DNA of 64,000 nt, taken from JAGQPD01 sp020426865 (lineage in GTDB: Bacteria; Planctomycetota; Planctomycetia; Pirellulales; Pirellulaceae). The translations under genes were made by a program, and so were the position numbers. Each line of letters opens with the position of its first letter. Within the stretch, counting starts at the first letter, position 1. Below, piece by piece: positions 53,922 to 62,623 of this stretch. The notes under the pieces are model-generated. The model had not been told where the DNA came from. It saw nothing but the letters and a program-made list of their open reading frames with translations, and did not search any database. The stretch spans positions 1,054,001 to 1,118,000 of the forward strand of contig JAWKTN010000001.1 of NCBI GenBank assembly GCA_041399065.1, read 5' to 3'.

Positions 53922-54355
53922 GAACAGCTCGCGGTGTGTGGTATGGTCTGGGAACGAGAGCCGCGCGTTGGCTCGACACCGATCGTTAACACCAGCGTCG
54001 ATGCAATGCTGATTGGCAGGTTAGGGGTCTAGATCGGCGATTGCGATTCGAACGCTTGAAGCGGTCGCTCACGGCCCGTCACAGACCGCCTAGATTCACC
54101 CCCTAGCCCAGGCCGTTTGCCGTGCATAATCGCGCACAAGGATATGACATCTGTTCCGGTCGTAGGAACTTCTTTCGCTACCGACCGCCACCCACACTCG
54201 CACCTTCCAGCGAATTCCTTGACGTACCGATTGCTAGCGGCTCCTATCCGGCACGATTCGACATCGACCTGCAATAATCCTAAAGCAATATTAATTTGCC
54301 CCACGACGATGCGCACCCCTGTGCCAGCATCACCAGCAACTCTAGAATTTGCGAC
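53922..54355. other. Intergenic region upstream of the second HtrA gene
   Basis: No supported gene; a minus-strand frame at 54029-54316 has no recognisable content. The HtrA promoter probably lies here. Confidence 0.5.
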
Positions 54356-55669
54356 TTACAACCCGCGTCGACCTTGGGATGGCCTTGGAAAGACAAGCCT
54401 CAAGAATTGCAGCCCCAGAAAGACAACCAATGCTGCCAAGAGATAGATCGGCCAACGTCGCCAGTACAGCCAACGCAGCGGGCCTTCGGAAAAAACTTCG
54501 GACTCCAACGCGGGAATCGCTAGCGAATCAATCACGGCCATTACAAGGACGACACCAAGCGTGCCGAGCAAGGCAAGGCACCCGCCGGCCGCCATCATTC
54601 CCTTGAATGTCTCTTCTTCGGAATGGACTTCATTGTAAATCTCAACTCGTTTCCCACGCTGCAAGCTGCGCTCGGCACCCTCGACCGCCTCCAGAGCTCG
54701 GCAAGCATCCTCCCACGCGGGGACGTCCGCTGTTTGATGCTGGCAAAGCTTCGAGAACTGGTCGATAATGTCGTACGGTCGACTGTTCCACGAGTCCTCG
54801 TCAACATCAACCTGGCGACGCGAGTCATCTTCGGTGACCGACAACGTCCAAACCTGCGGATCGGGATCGGTTGTCAGTTCCGCCATCGCTCGACTTCCAA
54901 CCACCTGGATTTTGCCAGTCCCACTTTTCCCGAGCGGCTGCGTGGACCATTGCAGCATGACGCCATTTTCGCTGGCCATATGAACACTCCAGCGTTGCGG
55001 CTGCCGAGCGACTCGCGTCCCCTCCCCAGCGGTTTCGGCAATCACGTTTCCCTTGCCCATGGCGGCCACGTGCTGGATCTTGCCAGCCACTAACCGAAAA
55101 AGCAATGCATCGCGACTAAGCAAAGCCAACGGTCCGCGGACGTCGTACCGCCCTTTCACAATCGTTCCTACCGGCAGACCTCGCTGGACAATCATCTGCT
55201 CCACCATACCCAGGGGACCATCATGATCGCGAGACCACCGCAACAACCGCCGCAGCAAGGGATGCTCCAATTCCAGATAGAACGGCACAAGTGCACACCC
55301 GGTATCCTTGCGAATCATTTCGACCTCAAATCCGACAATCGCCGAGCCACACGGATGCACCACCAGCGTGGGAATGGCCGCAAGCGTCAACCGGCGAAGA
55401 ACCTCGTCTCGGTCTCCGGTAGAATCGGCACTTACGATCACCGCGTCAGCCACCGTGCCGTGGAGTAGCGACTCCCATTGCGGCACCAACGCAACCCGAT
55501 CTGAGGCACGAAAATCGCTCGCACCAGCTCCGCTGCTCACCATCGCCCTCAACTCAGGTGTCCATTGGCTGAACCCCACAATCGCAGTCAATTCGTGGCA
55601 TGGATCGGCAAGCAGCCGTTCGACCAACGGAATGACATCGGGTGAAAAACCAAGCAGTGCAAATTTCAT
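54356..55669 (-). CDS. Gfo/Idh/MocA-like protein with C-terminal membrane helices
   Basis: 437 residues. The N-terminus has a Rossmann-like start (MKFALLGFSPDVIPLVERLL) and the Gfo/Idh/MocA pattern (VADAVIVSADSTGDRDEVLRRLTLAAIPTLVVHP), but the glycine-rich loop is poor (GFSPDVIP) and the catalytic Lys of the EKP motif is replaced by HPCG, so activity as an oxidoreductase is doubtful. Two transmembrane helices end the protein (CLALLGTLGVVLVMAVIDSLAI and WPIYLLAALVVFLGLQFLRLVF). It lies downstream of a short-chain dehydrogenase. ATG 55669. Confidence 0.6.
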   Translation of the reverse strand: MKFALLGFSPDVIPLVERLLADPCHELTAIVGFSQWTPELRAMVSSGAGASDFRASDRVALVPQWESLLHGTVADAVIVSADSTGDRDEVLRRLTLAAIPTLVVHPCGSAIVGFEVEMIRKDTGCALVPFYLELEHPLLRRLLRWSRDHDGPLGMVEQMIVQRGLPVGTIVKGRYDVRGPLALLSRDALLFRLVAGKIQHVAAMGKGNVIAETAGEGTRVARQPQRWSVHMASENGVMLQWSTQPLGKSGTGKIQVVGSRAMAELTTDPDPQVWTLSVTEDDSRRQVDVDEDSWNSRPYDIIDQFSKLCQHQTADVPAWEDACRALEAVEGAERSLQRGKRVEIYNEVHSEEETFKGMMAAGGCLALLGTLGVVLVMAVIDSLAIPALESEVFSEGPLRWLYWRRWPIYLLAALVVFLGLQFLRLVFPRPSQGRRGL

Positions 55670-55809
55670 GGTCAAACGCTCAATTGTCGGGCCGCCATCC
55701 TACGCGACCAATAATATTGATCAGTAGATAGGGTCACGGCCCCCTGGATGACACCAAAAAGGAAAAATACGGACGAACCCGAAGTTAAGCCAATTGGAGC
55801 TGGTTGGGA

Positions 55810-56583
55810 TTAGAGACGTCGAATATGAAAACCGCCATCCACGTTGATGCACTCGCCGGTGCTAAACGGCAACGATCGCTTCGCGATTGCCGAAACGGCA
55901 AGCGCAACATCATCGGGTTGCCCCCACCTGCGGATGGGCGTCAACCCCTCTTCGATCAAACGATCGTACTTTTCCCGAACCGGCTCTGTCATATCGCTGG
56001 CGATCACACCAGGCCGCAATTCATAGACATTGATGTTGTGATCGGCCAACCGCTCGGCGTACAACCGTGTCATCATTTGCATTCCGGCCTTTGCGATACA
56101 ATAATCTGCCCGATTCCGTGATACCGCGTATGCTGAAATAGAAGAAATATTAATGATTACCCCCCACGGCTGAACGCCGTCTTCTACCAGTCGGATCATT
56201 TCCCGAGCACAGCATTGCGACAAAAAGAACGGGCCCTTTAGGTTGGTACCCAGCACCTGGTCCCACGATTCCGGGGTCAAATCGAGCAAATCGCGGCGGC
56301 CCGGCGAGGTAATACCGGCGTTGTTGACTAACACGTCGAGGCGACCGCTGACGTCAAGCATCCGCTGGATGAGCTGTCTTCGATCCTCATCCAATCCGAC
56401 GTCACCCTGCGCGGCGATCGCCTGTCCGCCCGCCGCGGCGATCAATTCGACGACCTCAAGGGCGGCCTCGCAGTGTCGCACGTAGTTGACCCCTACAAAA
56501 AAACCGTCCTGAGCCAGTTGAATCGCAATCGCTCGGCCAATACCCCGGGACGCTCCTGTTACCAAAGCTGCTGCTTTCTTCAT
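55810..56583 (-). CDS. Short-chain dehydrogenase/reductase
   Basis: 257 residues. SDR motifs: TGASRGIGRAIA (NAD(P) binding), NNAGI, the catalytic Ser in NISSISAYAV and Tyr-Lys in YCIAKAGM, and the C-terminal RPGVIASDM. The overall shape is that of FabG-like 3-oxoacyl-ACP reductases or sugar/polyol dehydrogenases; the substrate is unknown. Start ATG 56583. It lies 140 bases before the Gfo/Idh-like gene and is divergent from the VKOR fusion. Confidence 0.85.
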   Translation of the reverse strand: MKKAAALVTGASRGIGRAIAIQLAQDGFFVGVNYVRHCEAALEVVELIAAAGGQAIAAQGDVGLDEDRRQLIQRMLDVSGRLDVLVNNAGITSPGRRDLLDLTPESWDQVLGTNLKGPFFLSQCCAREMIRLVEDGVQPWGVIINISSISAYAVSRNRADYCIAKAGMQMMTRLYAERLADHNINVYELRPGVIASDMTEPVREKYDRLIEEGLTPIRRWGQPDDVALAVSAIAKRSLPFSTGECINVDGGFHIRRL

Positions 56584-56740
56584 GCCTGATCTCAAAGCTA
56601 ATCTCAAAGAATGACTGATTCTGTATTGCGTAACAACGTCTGATCCACTACAGATACGCCCCAGCAGGCGAGGCGATCCAGGATCCCAAGTGTCCGGCCC
56701 TCGGACACCAAGTAAATTGCGTGGCGGGACAACGAATTTA

Positions 56741-56774
56741 CCGCAACCGACCGGATCGATCCGGCCCGTTGCGG
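56741..56774. repeat. 34-bp near-palindrome
   Basis: The arms CCGCAACCGACCGGATC and GATCCGGCCCGTTGCGG match at 15 of 17 positions with no spacer. On the plus strand it is followed 4 bases later by TTTTT, so it could act as a terminator there, although no plus-strand gene precedes it. A protein-binding site in the divergent promoter region is another possibility. Confidence 0.6.
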
Positions 56775-56788
56775 GGCATTTTTCACAA

Positions 56789-56899
56789 TTATTGTCCGCA
56801 ATCGTAACAAATCGTGTCCGCTTTTCGCTTCAGATAGCAATGATAACTTAGGCACCGGCCTCGACAACGCCAACACGAACGACTTGGAACCAGCGACAT
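56789..56899 (-). CDS. Possible 36-residue zinc-ribbon protein
   Basis: The frame from ATG 56899 gives MSLVPSRSCWRCRGRC, then LSYHCYLKRKADTICYDCGQ: CxxC and CxxC pairs 23 residues apart with a further Cys between, a plausible zinc knuckle. No ribosome site is visible, and the frame is open further upstream. It could be chance, but the Cys spacing is noteworthy. Confidence 0.3.
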   Translation of the reverse strand: MSLVPSRSCWRCRGRCLSYHCYLKRKADTICYDCGQ

Positions 56900-57124
56900 T
56901 GCAGGATGTTTCACCAAATCGACATACCTACCTACGAAAGGTGTGCGTTTTGTTGCACCAAACGCTATATTCGGTACATCACCGTGGCTTTGGCACAACA
57001 CCTGCCCGTTAAATTACCCTAATTGCGTTTGGCATTTGAGGCCAACAGAGATAGACTTCGAGTATCGCCGGTTTCAGCGTGGGAAATCGTAGATCGGATG
57101 GAACCAGCACAGGGGGAATCGACC

Positions 57125-59095
57125 ATGGGCTCCGTCGCTCAAAATGACGTCAACACCTTTCACGACAATTGTACTGAAGTTCACGCGTCAACCGGTTTGA
57201 CCAGCGATCTCGGACCGCAGTCCAACGCGCAAACCACCACCGCGCCCGACTTACGGCATCATCTTGCTCCGGCAGCCCGTCATGGCCAATCGACGCATCT
57301 TCTGTCGCGGTTGATCCCCTGGGCAATGCGTGCCATCGCCGTGGCCGTCATCTCGACCTCGGCCTATCTTGCCTGGGCAGCGTTTACCCAAAGTCCCGTC
57401 GCTGGCTGTACTGCCGGAAGCATCTTCAATTGCGAACACGTGCTCCACAGCAAATGGTCGAAGGTCGCAGGACTTCCCGTCAGTGTCCCGGCAATTGGAC
57501 TCTATGCATCCCTGCTGGGTGCCCTGTGTTTCGTCGGGAAACAATTCAATGACCGCACGCGACTGCTCGCATGGAACGTAACATATGTCTTGCTCGCTTG
57601 TGCCGCTGCCGCGGCGTTGTGGTTTATCGGAATCCAAGTCTTCGTTCTGCACCATTTGTGTAAGTGGTGCCTGGTTGCTCACACCGGTGGATTGCTGCTC
57701 TTCGGCATCGCCGCATGCTGCGCTCCGGTCGGATTGCGCGGACGAGTGCGCGGACTGGCTGCGGCAATTCCAGCGATTGCCCTGTTGGCAGGTGCACAGA
57801 TCATCGGCCCTGAGCCAGAGACGTTTGCAATCGAGGAGTACTCCGACGTCGTCGTGTCCGATGCTACCTCCTTTGACATCAGCGATGACTTTGCCGCTCC
57901 CAATGACGGCCTCGACGTCGCCAGCGACGATGCCTTCATGTTTGACGCACCAAACGACGCAACCGCTGCTGCAAGTGACCCATTTGAGTTCTCCGCCCCC
58001 AGCGAACCGCATGACGTTGCGATCACGGATAGCGACAGACAACAAGCGGCCATTGCCACAGCGTCCACCGACGAAATCACTGACGAAATCACTGACGAAA
58101 TCACTGACGAAATCACCGACGAAATCACCGACGGCAGCAATGACAATCACGAGGAACAAGTTGCCTTTGCGGTGAACCAGGACGAGTCCCCCGTGGATGC
58201 TGCGGTCGCTCAAGCCACCGACGATCCGACAGCGTCCCCTGAGACTACGGTCGTTGCTGACCATCAGGTCCAGGTGACCGCAGACGGTTCAATTGCCAAT
58301 GACGATCCGGCTGTCGAGCCGACGTTGGCGGCACCATCAACATCAGGTGGACCGCAACCGACGTTATCACCGGTTCCCGCAGGCGACGATTTGAGCGATG
58401 AAGACGCCGCCGAATCGACGCAAGCCGATGCGGATGAGAATGCGGATGACAGTCAGGCATCGGGCGTTTCACCACCCGCTCCTGCCACCAAACCAGAACC
58501 GACCTATGCAACGATTCTCGGTGGACGTGCCAAGCTAAAGACCAGCGATTGGCCATTGATCGGAGACCCCGATGCACCTAACACGGTGGTCGAGCTGTTT
58601 GATTACACGTGCCCACATTGTCAAGAAATGAATCGCCAGTTGAAGTCAATTCGTGACCTCTACGGAAACCAGCTTTCCATCATGTGCTTGCCGTGTCCCT
58701 TAAGTGCGAACTGCAATCCTCACGTTCAAGTCACCGCATCCCAACATTACGAGGCCTGCGACTTGGCGAAGATCGCGGTGGCCGTATGGCGACTGGCGCC
58801 CGACAGATTTCCCGAATTCCATAATTGGCTGTTCGAGGTCACACCACGATCCGCCAACGACGCTCGCCGGAAGGCCTCCGAGCTGGTAGGAGATGAACCG
58901 CTTCAAAGTGAATTGGCGAAGTCCGTTGTCAGCCAGTACATTTCGAAGCACGTGTCGCTCTACGAACGCGCTGGAAAGGGCGAGATTCCCAAGCTGCTAT
59001 TCCCGCGGATCACGCTCAAGGGGAAAACGAATTCCGTGGACCATTTGCGAAGTGTCTTGGAACGGGAATTCAGTCTGCAACAGGCTCGAAAGTAA
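57125..59095 (+). CDS. VKOR-DsbA-like fusion, disulfide-bond formation protein
   Basis: 656 residues. Residues about 62-205 are a vitamin K epoxide reductase domain: Cys95 in VAGCTAGSIFNCEHVLHSKW (with Cys103 and the conserved NCEHVLHSKW) and the active-site pair Cys179/Cys182 in HHLCKWCLVAH, within four or five membrane helices. A long acidic linker (about 230-470), rich in Asp, Ala and Thr, includes five DEIT repeats. The C-terminus is a DsbA-like thioredoxin fold with CPHC (496-499) and a cis-Pro region KLLFPRITL. Such fusions oxidise exported proteins and re-oxidise themselves through quinones. ATG 57125 has AGGGGGA upstream; the frame is open to 57023. Confidence 0.9.
   Translation: MGSVAQNDVNTFHDNCTEVHASTGLTSDLGPQSNAQTTTAPDLRHHLAPAARHGQSTHLLSRLIPWAMRAIAVAVISTSAYLAWAAFTQSPVAGCTAGSIFNCEHVLHSKWSKVAGLPVSVPAIGLYASLLGALCFVGKQFNDRTRLLAWNVTYVLLACAAAAALWFIGIQVFVLHHLCKWCLVAHTGGLLLFGIAACCAPVGLRGRVRGLAAAIPAIALLAGAQIIGPEPETFAIEEYSDVVVSDATSFDISDDFAAPNDGLDVASDDAFMFDAPNDATAAASDPFEFSAPSEPHDVAITDSDRQQAAIATASTDEITDEITDEITDEITDEITDGSNDNHEEQVAFAVNQDESPVDAAVAQATDDPTASPETTVVADHQVQVTADGSIANDDPAVEPTLAAPSTSGGPQPTLSPVPAGDDLSDEDAAESTQADADENADDSQASGVSPPAPATKPEPTYATILGGRAKLKTSDWPLIGDPDAPNTVVELFDYTCPHCQEMNRQLKSIRDLYGNQLSIMCLPCPLSANCNPHVQVTASQHYEACDLAKIAVAVWRLAPDRFPEFHNWLFEVTPRSANDARRKASELVGDEPLQSELAKSVVSQYISKHVSLYERAGKGEIPKLLFPRITLKGKTNSVDHLRSVLEREFSLQQARK
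58069..58128 (+). repeat. 12-bp in-frame repeat encoding (DEIT)5
   Basis: Five copies of (C/T)GACGAAATCAC within the linker of the VKOR fusion. The 12-bp unit keeps the frame, so copy-number change would only lengthen or shorten the acidic linker. Confidence 0.9.
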
Positions 59096-59234
59096 ACGCC
59101 ACTGATATTGAGCTATTCGCCCTTGATCCGGCCTTCCGACGGGTAGCTGCGATACGACGATCTTGCGATAGTGGTGAAATCCCATGCGCCATTTGTCGGT
59201 CGCCTTGTCGTACTCCTATCCGGTGGCATCCGTG

Positions 59235-60647
59235 ATGAAACCAAAAGCCCAAAACTTCCAGGTCAATCTACGCGGAGTGCTTGACTTGCTGTCGGATCAT
59301 CTTTACAGCGGTCCGCAGGTTTACGTGCGCGAACTGTTGCAAAATTGTGTGGACGCGATCACGGCGCGTCGACGTGGCGATTCCCACCACCAGGGTGAAA
59401 TCCGGATCGACATCATTCCCGCCACCCCGACATCCCCCCCCACGCTGGCTGCCTATGACAATGGTATGGGATTGACGCTGGCCGAGGTGCATGAATTCCT
59501 GGCAACGATCGGACAATCGTCCAAGCGAGGTGCCGAAGAACGCGGTGACTATATCGGCCAATTTGGTATCGGTCTATTGTCGGCGTTTGTGGTGAGTGAA
59601 GAGATTGTCGTCATTACGCGTTCGGCCAAATCTCCTTCGCAGACCGTCGAGTGGCGAGGTCGCAGCGACGGCACCTACGAAACTCGCATCTTGGATGTTG
59701 AGACGGACCCAGGCACTCAGGTCTATTTGCGAGCAAAACCGGGCTGTCACGATTTCTTTGACCGACAATTCGTCTGCGATACAGCTCGACACTACGGCAG
59801 TCATCTGCCATATCAAATCAGCATCTTCAGCGGTGACGGTGAAGAAACGGTCAATGAGAAAGCGCCTTGGCAGCAGACATATGGCAGCGAGCAAGCCGAG
59901 TGCGAAGCGTACCTGAAATACGGTGAATTGGTCTTCGGCATGCAGTTTTTGGACGCAATCCCGTTGGCATCCAGTAGTGGCGGCATCCAAGGCGTTGCGT
60001 TCGTCCTGCCCCATTCCACCCAGATCGCGTCGCGCCGAACGCACCGCGTCTACTTGAAAAACATGCTGTTGTCGGACCAGGCGGACAACCTGCTACCAGA
60101 GTGGGCATTCTTTGTGCGTTGCATCGTGAATTCCGATCAATTGCGTCCCAACGCCGCTCGTGAGGCCTTTCATGAAGACGCGGCACTGGAAGAATGTCGC
60201 TACGAACTTGGGGTCTGCCTGCGAAATTATCTGATTCGCCTTTCGCAAGTAGATCAAAGACGACTCGATCAATTGGTCGGCCTCCACAACACGGCGATCA
60301 AGGCGCTGGCGATCGAAGATGAAGACTTTCTGCGTCTCTTTGCCGATTGGTTACCCTTTGAAACCAATCTCGGCATCATGAAGCTGGACCAGTACCGGCA
60401 GCTTTACGACACCATACACTATGTCGCGACCCCCGAACAATTTCGACAGATTTCGGCGGTCGCGGCGGCACAGGGGATGTGTATCATCAACGCCGGCTAC
60501 GTATTCGACATGGAAATCATGGATGCCATTTCCCGAGTTTTCACCGACCGTGACGTTGAGCAACTGGACATTTCTGAATTGCCGCGCCCCGCGACGAAAT
60601 GTCCGATTGCCTGGCTTGCGATATCAACTCACATGCCACCTACCTAG
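59235..60647 (+). CDS. Short HSP90-like ATPase
   Basis: 470 residues, against about 620 for HtpG. The GHKL ATPase motifs are intact: ELLQNCVDAI (Glu33, Asn37, Asp40), YDNGMGLT (Asp75, Gly77, Gly79) and IGQFGIGLLSAF. A middle domain follows, with RVYLKNMLLSDQADNLLPEWAFFVRCIVNSDQLRPNAAREAF (the conserved R-E-A catalytic loop). The C-terminal dimerisation part is short and ends after LDISELPRPATKCP. It resembles the HSP90-family proteins that are encoded beside a helical-repeat gene in actinobacteria. Start ATG 59235, or 59184 upstream. The next gene overlaps by 49 bases. Confidence 0.8.
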   Translation: MKPKAQNFQVNLRGVLDLLSDHLYSGPQVYVRELLQNCVDAITARRRGDSHHQGEIRIDIIPATPTSPPTLAAYDNGMGLTLAEVHEFLATIGQSSKRGAEERGDYIGQFGIGLLSAFVVSEEIVVITRSAKSPSQTVEWRGRSDGTYETRILDVETDPGTQVYLRAKPGCHDFFDRQFVCDTARHYGSHLPYQISIFSGDGEETVNEKAPWQQTYGSEQAECEAYLKYGELVFGMQFLDAIPLASSSGGIQGVAFVLPHSTQIASRRTHRVYLKNMLLSDQADNLLPEWAFFVRCIVNSDQLRPNAAREAFHEDAALEECRYELGVCLRNYLIRLSQVDQRRLDQLVGLHNTAIKALAIEDEDFLRLFADWLPFETNLGIMKLDQYRQLYDTIHYVATPEQFRQISAVAAAQGMCIINAGYVFDMEIMDAISRVFTDRDVEQLDISELPRPATKCPIAWLAISTHMPPT

Positions 60648-61204
60648 TGAAAACCCGTCGCGATCAAGAAGCACTCGATGTGGCAGAACCTTTGTTAAAG
60701 GGAAAGCAATCCTGTACCGTCGTCCCCGCCGTAACGTATGCAGTGCTGCTGCCGGCGGCCATCCGTCTGCCAGACCGGGAGCTGGCAAAGTCGCTGCACA
60801 ACAAAGGTTACCGCAAGGTGAAAAACAATCCGTCGTATCTCGATTCATGCGCGGATCATTTGGTGTATGTTGTATGTGTCGGCAATTGGAAACGCGCCAT
60901 TGAATTGCTGGAACGCCATACACCCTGGTTGATCTCTGCCTGCGACTTGATCGATAAGTTCCACTTTCATCTCGCCACCATGCTGTTGCTCGAGTCTCTC
61001 GTGGCTCACGGCCACAAGCGATATAAGGTGCGACTCCCGAAAGAACTGAATTGCTACCGCCAGTCTGACGATTACGACCTCGCTGAACTCGCTCAATGGT
61101 ACCGCAACGAAGTCGATTCCATTGCCAACCGTTTCAATCAACGCAATGGCAACGATTACTTTTGTCACATTGTCGCAGAATATCGCCAGCTAGTGACTCG
61201 TTGA
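60599..61204 (+). CDS. Helical-repeat (TPR-like) protein overlapping the HSP90-like gene
   Basis: 201 residues, mainly helical with TPR-like periodicity (NSHATYLVKTRRDQEALDVAEPLL, VPAVTYAVLLPAAIRLPDRELA, WKRAIELLERHTPWL). It overlaps the HSP90-like gene by 49 bases in another frame, with no room for a start after the HSP90 stop, so it is translated from ATG 60599 by coupling, or the two are joined by a frameshift. TPR proteins often bind HSP90-type chaperones, so a partner role is likely. Confidence 0.65.
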   Translation: MSDCLACDINSHATYLVKTRRDQEALDVAEPLLKGKQSCTVVPAVTYAVLLPAAIRLPDRELAKSLHNKGYRKVKNNPSYLDSCADHLVYVVCVGNWKRAIELLERHTPWLISACDLIDKFHFHLATMLLLESLVAHGHKRYKVRLPKELNCYRQSDDYDLAELAQWYRNEVDSIANRFNQRNGNDYFCHIVAEYRQLVTR

Positions 61205-61308
61205 CGCGGCGACAGTCCCTTGCCTTCCAACAACAATACCTCGAACCACATAGTATCCGAGCCGCCAACGACCATCACCATTCCACCAAAACCGTCCCTG
61301 TTATAACG

Positions 61309-61344
61309 AAAAAAGAGCGAGTCTGCCTTCGACAGATCTCGCTC
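61309..61344 (-). terminator. Rho-independent terminator, minus strand
   Basis: On the minus strand, GAGCGAG pairs with CTCGCTC (61315-61344) with further pairing inside (CTGTCGAAGGCAG), followed by TTTTTT (61309-61314). It would end minus-strand transcripts coming from the Mur-like genes, or a small RNA in between. Confidence 0.75.
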
Positions 61345-61481
61345 TGTTGTTCCCTGGGCAACCGAGGCGTACAAGTCGCCTCGGTGCCCAGTATAGGCTC
61401 CACCGCGAAGCATTTGTCGGGACGGTTGACCCAGATACCGCGATCCGACAAGGAGGTTGCTCCAACCCAGGAGGGAGGGCT

Positions 61482-61580
61482 ATGCCGGGGTTCCCGCTGT
61501 CCCAGCATGAACGGCGAAGCTTTCACATTGGCTTGTTCTTCATCCTCCTGCTCTCACTTCCACCCCTGCCGCCGGCCTAA
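61482..61580 (+). CDS. Possible 32-residue membrane peptide
   Basis: ATG 61482 with AGGAGGG about 6 bases upstream opens a frame of 32 codons: MPGFPLSQHERRSFHIG, then LFFILLLSLPPLPPA, a single hydrophobic helix after a polar start. It is too short for a family call and could be chance, but the ribosome site is very good. Confidence 0.35.
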   Translation: MPGFPLSQHERRSFHIGLFFILLLSLPPLPPA

Positions 61581-61633
61581 CCACATTCGATGACTCCCAC
61601 GTTCAATGACACCGTATATCCGCTATCCACCCT

Positions 61634-62623
61634 TCATGTCCAGATCAATTCCGGAGTTTTCTTCTTTTTTTCCGCGAACTCAGCTATCACTGGGGCAAGG
61701 TCGGTACCCAAGCAATACGCGACGGCCGCCAAGCATCCCACGACCGACATTGCCCCGTCACATTCTTCGGGAATGGCAACGGACTGGCCACGACACTCCA
61801 GAAAGATTCTATCCTGCCGCTCGCCGACACTCGACCAGTAAATGTCGTAGTCCTGGTTGTCACGCCCGAAACGAAGGACACCGGTCGGCCGTTGTCCACA
61901 TAAGTCACGGAATGTTACGCGGTCGGCGTTGACGACCAGTTGTGTGCCCGGGCGCAACGTGTCAAATGCCGTCACTGCCAAGCGTGCTGCGCACTCATCG
62001 GTTAGCACCACAACGTCTGGTTGTAGCACGGCTACCAGGTCGTGCGAAAACGTGGCAGGCGAGGCATCGACGACAACATATCTATCATCCGTTCTCGTGT
62101 CGAGAAACTGCCAGGTCGGATCGCTTGGGTTGGTCCTGCTTTCTCTAGCGGGGCTGGCGTGTCCTGCCAGAACTTGCCGCAGCATTCGCCATTCGAGATC
62201 GTTTCCGTCGCCGTGTAAAATCATGACGGTCGCCCCGGAGAGTTGACTACGCAGCCAAGCGCACAGTCGCAACTGCGCGGTGCCACAATCGTCAACCTGG
62301 ATGCTGGCACAGCCATCCCACGGCTGGACACGTCGTCGCGACACAACGGCAAGTGCCTGTTGGGTGAATGCGTGTTCGAGGAACTGCTCATCGTCACTGC
62401 CGCTGGCAAAGACGACATCGCCTGGCTCAACCGGCACCCCAAACGGTATCCAACGACGCACTGGCTCGAGATGTCCTCCGAGGGGAGGAAGGTCCGCCCA
62501 ATGAACATGTCCCTCCAATATTTCCGCCAGCGCGCCAATGGACATCGAACTGGCCGTGCTATGCTTGCACGACGGACAATGCTCGCGAGCTGGTTGGCGG
62601 TTTCGGTTCCGTAGTTCGCTCAT
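61634..62623 (-). CDS. MurF-like protein without a P-loop
   Basis: 329 residues. The N-terminus (MSIGALAEILEGHVHW, then VEPGDVVFASGSDDEQFLEHAFTQQALAVVS) looks like the UDP-binding domain of MurF, and the later part (ADRVTFRDLCGQRPTGVLRFG, then DGAMSVVGCLAAVAYCLGTDL) like the central and C-terminal Mur-ligase regions. At the place of the ATP-binding loop G-S-N-G-K-T the protein reads GDGNDL, so it cannot bind ATP in the normal way. It is coupled to the upstream Mur-like gene by an ATGA overlap at 62620-62623. The conserved part starts at ATG 62545, an alternative start. Confidence 0.6.
   Translation of the reverse strand: MSELRNRNRQPAREHCPSCKHSTASSMSIGALAEILEGHVHWADLPPLGGHLEPVRRWIPFGVPVEPGDVVFASGSDDEQFLEHAFTQQALAVVSRRRVQPWDGCASIQVDDCGTAQLRLCAWLRSQLSGATVMILHGDGNDLEWRMLRQVLAGHASPARESRTNPSDPTWQFLDTRTDDRYVVVDASPATFSHDLVAVLQPDVVVLTDECAARLAVTAFDTLRPGTQLVVNADRVTFRDLCGQRPTGVLRFGRDNQDYDIYWSSVGERQDRIFLECRGQSVAIPEECDGAMSVVGCLAAVAYCLGTDLAPVIAEFAEKKKKTPELIWT

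Larger units (their letters stand above)
61205..61633. other. Convergent intergenic region with stable hairpins
   Basis: 430 bases between the helical-repeat gene and the Mur-like gene. It contains the terminator listed separately, a long hairpin at 61354-61391 (CTGGGCA..CCGAGGCG with CGCCTCGG..TGCCCAG), a stem TTGTCGG/CCGACAA (about 61408-61450) and GGTTG/CAACC next to it. A structured RNA is possible. Confidence 0.5.

Noticed and set aside
54029..54316. 95-codon minus-strand frame as a gene
   Set aside because: No domain, no ribosome site, and low sequence plausibility; left as intergenic.
58069..58128. CRISPR-like or intergenic repeat
   Set aside because: Five contiguous 12-bp units in frame inside a coding sequence.
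57251..58264. 337-codon minus-strand frame
   Set aside because: Antisense to the VKOR-DsbA fusion; its repeats (VSDFVSDF) are the reverse of the DEIT unit.
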